Below, piece by piece: positions 1 to 5,808 of a stretch of 5,808 nt of DNA. Numbering within the stretch: position 1 is the first letter of the stretch; each line of letters opens with the position of its first letter. Made by a program: the position numbers and the translations under genes. Under the pieces are notes generated by a model that saw nothing but the letters and a program-made list of their open reading frames with translations, was not told where the DNA came from and did no database searches. The stretch comes from ZC4RG20 sp964518995 (GTDB taxonomy: Bacteria; Pseudomonadota; Gammaproteobacteria; Steroidobacterales; Rariloculaceae). Where the stretch lies: assembly GCA_964518995.1 (NCBI GenBank), contig CAZFJU010000250.1:1-5808 (forward strand), read 5' to 3'.

Positions 1-743
1 TGCTCGACGGCAGCGCGCATGGGCCCGTCGCCAATCAGCAACGCGCGGACGTTGGGATACCGCTCATGCAGCTGCGCGAGCGCGGCGACCAGCAGGTGCT
101 GACCCTTGCCGGGGCCGCCCCAGTCGGGCACGCCGACCATTGCGCCGGTGCAGCCGATGATGATCGCATCTTCGAGACTCCATTCCGCCCGCACGGCGTG
201 GCCGTCGTGCTGCGACGGATCGAAGCGCGCGAGATCCACGCCGTTGTACGTGACGAGGATCCGAGACGGCGGCACACCGTAGGCCATGAGTCGCTCACGG
301 CCGTTTTCACAGACCGCAAGCAGCTTGCCGGGCAGGTATCGCCAGATCCGGTTCCGGTACTGGTGGCTCTCGCGTTCCTCGACGCCGCGGATGCTCGTGA
401 CCGCGCGCAGCCACCTGCCGGCCAGAAGCCCGCCGAACCATGCGCACAAGGTGGCGGCGCCGTTGTGCCCATGAATGAGATCGATGCGCTCGCGGCGCAC
501 GATGCGGGCGAGCGCGAGGACGGCGCGCAGCACGCTCGAAGGATCATGACGGTCCGCCGCCAGCTCGGGCACGAGGTGAACAGTAAAACCCTCGTTCTCG
601 ACCTCGGGCGTGACGACGCCGCCGCTGGTTGCAAACGTCACTCGGTGCCCACGCTTGCGCAGCTCGCGCGCGAGCGCAAGCGGCTGGGTACCCGGCCCCA
701 TATCGACGAGAGCGGAGCGCACCATCAAAATGTGCATGAGCAT
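1..743 (-). CDS. GT4-type glycosyltransferase, partial (C-terminus beyond left edge)
   Basis: Predicted cytoplasmic glycosyltransferase of the GT-B fold, family 4. It probably adds a sugar from a nucleotide-sugar donor to a lipid-linked polysaccharide precursor. The 247 visible residues show an N-terminal strand and loop (HILMVRSALVDMGPGTQPLA, residues 4-23) and RGHRVTF at 31-37. They continue with IDLIHGHNGAATLCAWF at 87-103, the interdomain YNGVDLARFDP at 166-176, and the start of the C-terminal Rossmann domain with GPGKGQHLLVAA at 210-221 and LIGDGPMRAAVE at 236-247. The E-x7-E donor-site motif would lie past the left edge. An in-frame TGA sits directly before the ATG at 743, so the start is that ATG or the one at 737; neither has a clear Shine-Dalgarno. 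The gene diverges from the dehydratase at 950, so it belongs to the same locus but to another transcript. The donor and acceptor cannot be told from sequence. Confidence 0.9.
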   Translation of the reverse strand, partial: MLMHILMVRSALVDMGPGTQPLALARELRKRGHRVTFATSGGVVTPEVENEGFTVHLVPELAADRHDPSSVLRAVLALARIVRRERIDLIHGHNGAATLCAWFGGLLAGRWLRAVTSIRGVEERESHQYRNRIWRYLPGKLLAVCENGRERLMAYGVPPSRILVTYNGVDLARFDPSQHDGHAVRAEWSLEDAIIIGCTGAMVGVPDWGGPGKGQHLLVAALAQLHERYPNVRALLIGDGPMRAAVE

Positions 744-752
744 TCAATTGCG

Positions 753-770
753 TGTCGCTAGGTTGCGACA
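753..770. repeat. Perfect 6-bp inverted repeat (operator or leader hairpin candidate)
   Basis: TGTCGC (753-758) and GCGACA (765-770) are perfect inverted copies separated by six bases. In the leftward transcript the repeat would form a small hairpin ending nine bases before the ATG at 743, where a ribosome binding site would be expected and none is seen. As DNA it could equally be a regulator's half-site pair. Either role is unproven, and 6-bp arms can arise by chance. Confidence 0.4.
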
Positions 771-787
771 ATTTCTTCAAAAAAACT

Positions 788-797
788 TCGGCGCCGA
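788..797. repeat. 10-bp perfect palindrome at the predicted leftward start site
   Basis: TCGGCGCCGA reads the same on both strands. It abuts the last base of the leftward -10 hexamer and covers the predicted transcription start near 790, a position where a bound repressor would block initiation. GC-rich palindromes of this length are not rare in such a genome, so this is only a candidate operator. Confidence 0.3.
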
Positions 798-825
798 TTG
801 TAGCTCTCGCTCCTGGCTATCACCA
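797..825 (-). promoter_or_regulatory. Possible sigma70-type promoter for the leftward glycosyltransferase
   Basis: On the minus strand TACAAT (802 to 797) matches the -10 consensus at five of six positions. Seventeen bases upstream lies TGGTGA (825 to 820), a weak -35 that matches at only three positions. Transcription would start near 790 and give a leader of roughly 47 nt before the ATG at 743. The weak -35 suggests low basal activity or dependence on an activator; that is inference. Confidence 0.35.
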
Positions 826-949
826 GCAGTAGCCCGGTACAAACTACTTGTCGCTGAATCGGGTTAACGTACGCATTCATGGGAGGCAGGCGCTTGCGGC
901 ACGCTGAGGTCGAGCGATCGGGAGTATTCGTGCTTCGTTGGGAAAGCAA

Positions 950-2733
950 GTGAGCGTCAATCGAAAGAGCCCTGTACCGAAGGCCGGTTTCTTGTATCGC
1001 ATTATCGCCATGTCGCGCGGAACGAAGCGCACCGTCATGCTGGCGACAGACGCCCTCGCCCTGCCGGGCTGCGCGCTGCTGTCGCTTTGGCTGGTCGGCT
1101 ATTCGTTTGCGGGGTTGTCCGCGTACGTGATCGTGTTGCCTTTGCTGAGCGGGCTGCTTGCGCTGCGTATCACTGGCTTCTATCGGTCGATCGTCCGCTT
1201 CATGGGCGTCGAGCTGATCATTGCGGCTTTCCATGCGGTAACCATCGCGAGTCTCGTGTTCGCGTTCGCCGCAGCGTCCGTCGCCGGCTGGCCGACTGCG
1301 AGTCGGGCGGCCGTCGCGTTCTGGATGATCGGCATGGTGTACGTGACCGGGAGTCGCTTTCTGGTGCGGCTGTTTTTGCGGCCTAATGGGATTCGCGGCG
1401 ATCGGGTCGTCGTGTACGGCGCGGGCGATGCCGGTGCGCAGTTGGCGGCGAGCGTCGCGGGCCGCGGCGATTTCACGGTGGTCGCGTTCGTCGATGACAA
1501 CCCGGGGCTGTACGGTGCGGTGATCAACGGCATCGAGGTGCATGCGCCCGGGGTGCTGCCGTCGATGATCAAGGAGTTTGGCGTATCGCGAGTGCTGTTG
1601 GCGCTGCCGAGCGCNNNNNNNNNNNNNNNNNNNNNNNNNNNNNNNNNNNNNNNNNNNNNNNNNNNNNNNNNNNNNNNNNNNNNNNNNNNNNNNNNNNNNN
1701 NNNNNNNNNNNNNNGGAACCTGGTGCAGCGCAACGGGCTTTCGACGGAGATCGTGCCGCTGCTCGGCTCGGTGCACCATCAGCGGCGGATGCGCGAGGCG
1801 CTGCTGTCGTACGAAGTGGAGACGGTGTATCACGCGGCGGCGTACAAGCATGTGCCTTTGGTCGAGCACAACATGGTTGAGGGGGTGCACAACAACGTGT
1901 TCGGCACGCTGCACGCGGCGGAGGCGGCGATCGCGGCGGAGGTGAAGCACTTCGTGCTGGTATCGACGGACAAGGCGGTGCTGCCGACGAACGTGATGGG
2001 GGCGACGAAGCGGTGCGCGGAGCTGGTGCTGCAGGCGTTGAACGAGCGCAGCGCGAAGACGACGTTTTCGATGGTGCGGTTCGGGAACGTGCTCGCATCG
2101 TCGGGCTCGGTGGTGCCGCTGTTCCGGGAGCAGATCCGCAACGGCGGCCCGGTGACGGTGACCCACCCGGAGATTTACCGATACTTCATGACGATTCCGG
2201 AGGCGGCGGCGCTGGTCATCCAGGCGGGCTCGATGGCGCGCGGCGGCGACGTGTTCGTGCTGGACATGGGCGAGCCGGTGCGGATCCGCGACCTGGCCGA
2301 GACGATGATTCACCTGATGGGTCTGACGGTGAAGGACAAGGATCGTCCGGACGGGGATATCGAGATCAAGTACACGGGGCTCCGCCCTGCGGAGAAGCTG
2401 TACGAGGAGCTGCTGATCGGCACGAATGTGACGGGCACGGATCACCCGGGCATCATGCGCGCGGAAGAAGACTACATTCGCTGGCCGGAGCTCGAGCCGC
2501 TGCTCGAGCAGCTGTGGAATGCGTGTCAGCAGTTCGACTGCGTCGGGGCGCGAGGCTTGTTGCTGCGTATCGTTGCCGGCTACAAGCCGACCGCCGACGT
2601 GGTGGATCTCGTCTGGCGGCAGCGCGCCAGCGCGGCAGCGCGCGACCGTAACGCCGCCGGCAGCGGGGGCACGATCACCGCGCTCGGCGCGCGTCGCGTG
2701 AACCCGCAGGCGCCGGAGCAGCCGAGAATTTGA
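950..2733 (+). CDS. wbpM: Membrane-bound UDP-GlcNAc 4,6-dehydratase, WbpM/PglF type (interrupted by assembly gap)
   Basis: Predicted inner-membrane enzyme that removes water from UDP-GlcNAc to give UDP-4-keto-6-deoxy-GlcNAc, precursor of QuiNAc, FucNAc or bacillosamine sugars. Four hydrophobic segments lie at about nt 1035-1125, 1125-1180, 1210-1290 and 1300-1370. A first Rossmann-like domain follows with VVVYGAGDAGAQL (about 1408-1446). After the gap come HAAAYKHVPLVEHN (about 1831-1872), STDKA (1963-1977), then Met (1996-1998) and Lys (2008-2010) in NVMGATK. Met stands where inverting FlaA1-type enzymes have Tyr, marking the large retaining class. The true length should be near 670 residues, as in WbpM (665). 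GTG at 950 has a modest GGGA six bases upstream; TTG at 938 is an in-frame alternative. The last 35 or so residues (about 2623-2730) look like a low-complexity tail. The stop overlaps the next gene by 4 bp. Family assignment is firm; the exact sugar product is not. Confidence 0.9.
1615..1714. other. Assembly gap of exactly 100 N inside the dehydratase gene
   Basis: The run is 100 unspecified bases, the usual placeholder for a gap of unknown size. Reading frames on either side disagree by one register. If the gene is intact the missing length must be 3m+2, and 100 is not. From the usual spacing in WbpM-like proteins I estimate about 110 missing residues (roughly 330 bases), including the TGAGGSIG-type NAD-binding loop of the second Rossmann domain. 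The break is therefore most likely an artefact, not a real frameshift. Confidence 0.95.
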
Positions 2734-3800
2734 TCGTACCGCGCGTCGCCCTTTACCGCTCCAGCCTGAGCCTGGCGAGCGGCGCCGGCCAGCTGCTGCG
2801 CATGCAGGCCGAGGCGTTGCGCGCCGCCGGTGATGCCGTGCAGATCCTGGGCCGCACGGGCAGGTGGAAGTACCGGCTGCGAACGGGGCTGCCGGTACGT
2901 CATGGGTCGGCTGCGGCGCTGAAGCGCCTCGCCGCGTCGGGGGCGACGATCGTCGATCACGGCATGGAGCTCGTCGACGCCGACGTCGTGTTCGTTCACA
3001 ACCTGATGGCCGAGGCCGTTCGTTACCTGCCGCGGCAAGATTGGGCCGAGCGCGCCGATCAGGAGCGCGCCTTTCTCCGGTCGCGAGATGCGTCGCAATT
3101 GCTCGTGGCGAACTCCGAGCTGGTCCGGCAGGCGTTGATCGACCGCCTGGACGTGCCGGCGGAAAGCATCGCGGTGATCCATCCGGGAATCGACAGCGGC
3201 CGATTCATGGCCGGCGACCGAGTCGCCGCCAAGCGAACGGCGCGCCGCGCGCTTCGTCTCGACGCCTCCGTGCCGCTCGTCGGGTTCGTCACTTCCGGGG
3301 ACCTCGCGAAGCGCGGCATCGATATCTTCCTCGCCGCCGCCGAGCGCATCGCGGCCGCGCGGGCGGACGCGCGCTTCCTCGTCGTCGGCGGGCGGCGCTT
3401 GCCGCGCGAGGTGCTCGGCCATCCGCTCGTCGCCGGCAACCGCCTGTGGCATCGGCCGAAGAGCCTCGCGCCTGAGACCGGCTTCGCGGCGCTAGACGTA
3501 TTTCTGTATCCGGCGCGCTTCGAGGAGTTCGGCATGGTCGTCTCGGAAGCGCAAGCCGCCGGGTTGCCGATCCTGACGTCGAAGCGCGTCGGCGCCGTGG
3601 AATGCCTGCCGGCCGCCTACGCGCCGTGGCTGCTGGACGCGCCCGAGGCCGAAGCGTTCGCCGAGCTGGCGTTGAAGCTGCTCGATGACCGTGCAGCCTG
3701 CGCGGCATTGGCGGCCGCGGGCGCGGCGAACGTGCCGCGCCTCGATCGTGCACGCTATGTGGACGCGAGCGTCCGTACGATTCGCGCGCGGCGCAGATGA
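2730..3800 (+). CDS. GT4-type glycosyltransferase
   Basis: Predicted 356-residue cytoplasmic or peripheral-membrane retaining glycosyltransferase with the GT-B fold, expected to extend a lipid-linked glycan. Visible marks are the N-terminal strand and glycine loop (VALYRSSLSLASGAGQLL, 6-23), VVFVHN at 86-91, VANSELVRQAL at 126-136, VIHPGIDSGRF at 149-159, GFVTSGDLAKRGIDIFL at 185-201 (K194/R195 are candidates for binding the donor diphosphate) and FLVVGG at 216-221. The E-x7-E motif is complete: E265 and E273 in EEFGMVVSEAQAAGLPIL. The start is TTG at 2730, within TTGA, which overlaps the dehydratase stop by 4 bp; the next ATG (2802) would remove the first strand and glycine loop, so TTG is strongly preferred. 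GGAG at 2715-2718 is a rather distant ribosome site, consistent with translation coupled to the upstream gene. The C-terminus is Ala/Arg-rich. Donor and acceptor are unknown. Confidence 0.92.
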   Translation: MIVPRVALYRSSLSLASGAGQLLRMQAEALRAAGDAVQILGRTGRWKYRLRTGLPVRHGSAAALKRLAASGATIVDHGMELVDADVVFVHNLMAEAVRYLPRQDWAERADQERAFLRSRDASQLLVANSELVRQALIDRLDVPAESIAVIHPGIDSGRFMAGDRVAAKRTARRALRLDASVPLVGFVTSGDLAKRGIDIFLAAAERIAAARADARFLVVGGRRLPREVLGHPLVAGNRLWHRPKSLAPETGFAALDVFLYPARFEEFGMVVSEAQAAGLPILTSKRVGAVECLPAAYAPWLLDAPEAEAFAELALKLLDDRAACAALAAAGAANVPRLDRARYVDASVRTIRARRR

Positions 3801-3805
3801 TTCCG

Positions 3806-3823
3806 GGGCGGCTACAGCTGCCC
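3806..3823. terminator. Small hairpin between convergent genes, possible terminator
   Basis: GGGCGGC (3806-3812) and GCTGCCC (3817-3823) can pair over seven positions (one G-U in the plus-strand RNA) around the four-base loop TACA. It fills most of the 28-bp spacer between the glycosyltransferase stop and the stop of the small barrel gene. Neither strand has a T-run after the stem, so it is not a standard intrinsic terminator. It may stabilise 3' ends or assist termination in both directions. Confidence 0.35.
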
Positions 3824-3828
3824 GCCTG

Positions 3829-4398
3829 CTAGAAGGTGTGCCGCAGGTAAAGGCTGATCCCGGTGATGTCGTAGAAGTTGTCCGGGCTGCCGCCGCGTGG
3901 GTCCGTCGGCAGCAGGTTGTCGCGGGCGACCTTGTCGCCGAAGCGCAAGTCGATGCCGAGGTCCCAGCTTGCGACGACATCCTTGAACTGCACGCCGCCG
4001 CCTAAGTAGTACCCGTACGCCGGGGTCGCGAGATCGAGCCGCGCCGCGCCGAGAAAGCCGCCGACCGCAATGCGCTCGCTGAGATGGCGGCGGTAGTCCA
4101 ACGCACGTACGGCGAGGAGCAGATCCGAGCCGATGCTGTCGAGCTCGAGGCGCACGCCGATCTCGTTACGCATGCCGAATGCGCGCGACGCGCCGACGCC
4201 GAGGTGCCAGCCGGACTCGGTCTCGGTGATCTTGTCGTCCTGCAACGCGATGGTCGCTTCGACCCGAGCCGCTTGCGCACCGACCTCGATGAAGACATCG
4301 GCGGACGCAGCCGGGGCGGCAAACGCGGTCAGCGCGGTGATGAGAAGGGGGGTGGCGACCCGCGAAGCGGCGCGCGAGAGTCCAAGAGTGATGCCCAC
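3829..4398 (-). CDS. Small outer-membrane beta-barrel protein
   Basis: Predicted 189-residue exported protein. Residues 1-33 form a classical signal peptide: Arg at 9 and 13, a hydrophobic core TPLLITALTAFAA (16-28), and an ASA cleavage site before Asp34. The mature part of about 156 residues alternates polar and hydrophobic residues in short strands (GWHLGVGASRAF, IGVRLELDSI, IAVGGFLGAARLDL, YGYYLGGGVQF, VASWDLGIDLRFG, ISLYLRHTF). It ends in Phe, the usual signal for the BAM insertion machine. Size and pattern fit an eight-stranded barrel of the OmpX/OmpW size class, but I do not recognise a named family. The start is GTG at 4398, with TAAGGG about eight bases upstream that also includes the stop of the Wzi gene. 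Lying 11 bp after that gene, it is almost certainly translated from the same message, and may be an accessory to polysaccharide export or attachment. Confidence 0.85.
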   Translation of the reverse strand: MGITLGLSRAASRVATPLLITALTAFAAPAASADVFIEVGAQAARVEATIALQDDKITETESGWHLGVGASRAFGMRNEIGVRLELDSIGSDLLLAVRALDYRRHLSERIAVGGFLGAARLDLATPAYGYYLGGGVQFKDVVASWDLGIDLRFGDKVARDNLLPTDPRGGSPDNFYDITGISLYLRHTF

Positions 4399-4409
4399 GA
4401 TAGAAGCCC

Positions 4410-5808
4410 TTAGAACCGCAGAAAGGCGGCGAGCCGCGAGAACGACTCGCCGAAGATGTCACGGCCCGCGTTCAGCTCGGCGCCGACGAAGAAATCCGCC
4501 TGCCAGCGCCGGCTGTAGCGCACTTCCAGCAGGTGTGCACGCCCGTAGTCGGCCGCCGAGTATTCTTCGTTGTCGAGCGTGCGGTAGGTGGCCTCGAGCT
4601 GGCCGCCGCGCGCGAGCGGCCAGCCGATTCGCGTCATGAACGTGCGGCCGCCGATCCGGTCGCGGCCCCACCGCCAATCGGCGCCCCAATGACCGATGAC
4701 GTTGCCTTCGTTGGATAGGCCGTCGCCGTAAATATGATGCAGATACCAGCCGTTCTGCCATTCGCTGGCTTCGAACGTGAGGTCGAGATTCAGCGGGCCG
4801 ACGGACGGAAAGCGCAGGCCGCCCGACAGGCCGACGTTGCCGAGCCTGATGTCGCTGTTCGTGGAGGTGTCCTCGCCCGCGTACTCGAAGTACACGCTGA
4901 AGGGCAGGTCAGTCGGCATCGTAAAGCTCGAGGTCAGCGATGCGGCTTGGTTGCCGAAATCGCCGACGGTGCCGGTGTTGTCGTAGACGGACGGCCGAAA
5001 CAGCGCATCGATCACATCGCCGAACGACGACTGGCCTCGCGCCCCGCCGCCATACTGCATCAGCCTGTTCACGCCGAGGGACCAGCCGGGCAGCGGATTG
5101 ATCGAGAGATGCAGGCCCGCGAGCCGCGGCTCGCCGCTCGTCCAGCCGCCTTCATAGCGGATGTTGTCCGAGTGGCTGAGCTTCGCCAAAAAGATTTGAT
5201 AGCGAATATTCCAGCTCGTCAGCGGCGTGTAGTTCGATAGCGTAACGGACGGCAACGTCTGCGACTGCGTCGATAGCAACATCGCGCTGTCCGTCATTGG
5301 GGACAGCCAGTGGTCGCGCCAGCCGACGTCCAGCTGAGCGTACTCGAGGCCGAAGCTGATCATCGAGCCGGTCGGCACGATCTCGTCTTCGTAGGCGACG
5401 AAGCCGGCTTGCAAGAGCAGGTAGTCGTTGCGCTGCAGGTAGACGCTGGCCGACACCTCGTACGAGCTGTCATACGCCATCCCATGCCGGTTCGGCAGCG
5501 GCGTCGCGTCCGGCTCGGGAGGGTCGCCCGGAGCCAGCCGCACCGAGTCGCCGGAATGCGCTGCGCCGGCGGCGGAAAGATGCGCGATGCCGACGTTCTT
5601 CATCAGGCCGCTCAGGTAGCGCCGGACCTGCTCGCACAGGGCCGCGTCGATCTCGCAGGCCGCGGGCAGCGCGTCGAGCACCCGCGCGGCGGGGATCGGC
5701 CGCGTCAGCACGGGGTCGTCCGCGAGAATCAGCACGCGCTCGATGGCGCGTTCGATCTCCGGAGCCTGGCTGACCACGATGTACGGAGAAACGCCCCGCG
5801 CGTGCAGC
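4410..5808 (-). CDS. wzi: Capsule-assembly Wzi-family outer-membrane protein, partial (N-terminus beyond right edge)
   Basis: Predicted outer-membrane beta-barrel of the Wzi family, whose E. coli member binds exported group 1 capsule and helps hold it at the surface. The 465 visible residues begin inside the mature N-terminus (HARGVSPYIVVSQAPE), so only the signal peptide and a few residues are missing. Residues 15-75 form the helical region before the barrel, with PIPAARVLDALP (37-48) and CEQVRRYLSGL (58-68). Barrel motifs typical of the family are DVGWRDHWLSPM (160-171), LLSTQSQTLPSVTL (177-190), GLHLSINPLPGWSLGVNR (231-248), QYGGGARG (251-258) and EYAGED (308-313). The chain ends SRLAAFLRF, with a terminal Phe suited to BAM insertion. 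GTG at 5775-5777 is not the start, since the frame stays open upstream and those residues fit the mature domain. Length matches E. coli Wzi (479) once the missing part is added. It is followed after 11 bp by the small barrel gene. Confidence 0.9.
   Translation of the reverse strand, partial: LHARGVSPYIVVSQAPEIERAIERVLILADDPVLTRPIPAARVLDALPAACEIDAALCEQVRRYLSGLMKNVGIAHLSAAGAAHSGDSVRLAPGDPPEPDATPLPNRHGMAYDSSYEVSASVYLQRNDYLLLQAGFVAYEDEIVPTGSMISFGLEYAQLDVGWRDHWLSPMTDSAMLLSTQSQTLPSVTLSNYTPLTSWNIRYQIFLAKLSHSDNIRYEGGWTSGEPRLAGLHLSINPLPGWSLGVNRLMQYGGGARGQSSFGDVIDALFRPSVYDNTGTVGDFGNQAASLTSSFTMPTDLPFSVYFEYAGEDTSTNSDIRLGNVGLSGGLRFPSVGPLNLDLTFEASEWQNGWYLHHIYGDGLSNEGNVIGHWGADWRWGRDRIGGRTFMTRIGWPLARGGQLEATYRTLDNEEYSAADYGRAHLLEVRYSRRWQADFFVGAELNAGRDIFGESFSRLAAFLRF

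Larger units (their letters stand above)
744..949. promoter_or_regulatory. Divergent intergenic control region
   Basis: This 206-bp stretch separates the leftward glycosyltransferase from the rightward dehydratase and contains no gene that I can support. It is less GC-rich than its flanks in 744-800 and has a run of seven A at 779-785. It must carry the promoters for both directions. The leftward one has a recognisable -10; for the rightward gene I found no convincing -35/-10 pair (TTGTCG at 848-853 has only a poor partner near 870). The hexamer TGTCGC occurs at 753-758 and 849-854, and inverted at 765-770. I see no JUMPStart/ops-like element. Confidence 0.6.

Noticed and set aside
66..761. 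Plus-strand 231-residue frame across the left glycosyltransferase
   Set aside because: The opposite strand gives a clear GT4 protein with ordered motifs; this frame shows none and is a composition artefact.
779..797. Intrinsic terminator on the minus strand (GC palindrome followed by seven T)
   Set aside because: CGGCGCCG has no room for a loop, so it cannot fold as a proper stem. It also lies upstream of a gene start, where a terminator makes little sense.
1578..1945. A real frameshift or pseudogene in the dehydratase
   Set aside because: The frame change coincides exactly with a 100-N placeholder, and both flanks are intact, conserved coding sequence. An unknown gap length explains it.
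758..2445. Long minus-strand open frames opposite the dehydratase (758-2098 and 1180-2445)
   Set aside because: They read through the N gap and encode Arg/His/Ala-rich, low-complexity protein with no domain. They are high-GC mirror frames of the real gene.
4734..5240. Plus-strand frame opposite the Wzi gene
   Set aside because: It is composed of biased residues without a recognisable fold, and the minus strand has well-matched Wzi motifs throughout.
5775..5777. GTG as the true start of the Wzi gene
   Set aside because: The frame is open to the window edge, the upstream residues read as mature Wzi sequence, and no signal peptide follows the GTG although the protein must be exported.

Overview
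The window is high-GC DNA with G/C-rich third codon positions. It encodes a cell-surface polysaccharide locus whose proteins resemble those of Burkholderiales, most likely Burkholderia in the broad sense. The assignment rests on composition and on the look of the proteins (a WbpM/CapD-type dehydratase, GT4 glycosyltransferases, a Wzi-family outer-membrane barrel); no species marker is present.

Layout. Positions 1-743 (minus) hold the N-terminal 247 residues of a GT4-type glycosyltransferase that runs off the left edge. A divergent intergenic region (744-949) carries one plausible -10 element for that gene, an inverted repeat and a 10-bp palindrome. Rightward, 950-2733 is a large membrane-bound nucleotide-sugar 4,6-dehydratase of the WbpM/PglF type. 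It is interrupted by an assembly gap of exactly 100 N (1615-1714), which hides the NAD-binding glycine motif and breaks the apparent frame. Its stop overlaps the TTG start of a second GT4 glycosyltransferase (2730-3800) by 4 bp, so these two form a coupled pair. After a 28-bp convergent spacer with a small hairpin come two minus-strand outer-membrane barrel genes. The downstream one (3829-4398) is a small, about 8-stranded barrel with a signal peptide. The upstream one (4410 to beyond the right edge) is a capsule-assembly Wzi-family protein lacking only its extreme N-terminus here. They are 11 bp apart and surely co-transcribed.

How the genes fit together. The dehydratase should convert UDP-GlcNAc to the UDP-4-keto-6-deoxy sugar that feeds QuiNAc, FucNAc or bacillosamine-type residues. 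The two cytoplasmic GT4 enzymes would add sugars to a lipid-linked repeat unit. The Wzi barrel and its small partner would act at the outer membrane, where Wzi proteins organise or anchor exported polysaccharide. No polymerase, flippase, initiating transferase or ketoreductase lies in the window, so the final product (capsule, exopolysaccharide or O-antigen) cannot be named.

No wholly new system is evident. The points most worth checking are the Wzi/small-barrel pair, the gap-broken dehydratase with its change in codon style, and the repeat-bearing divergent control region.
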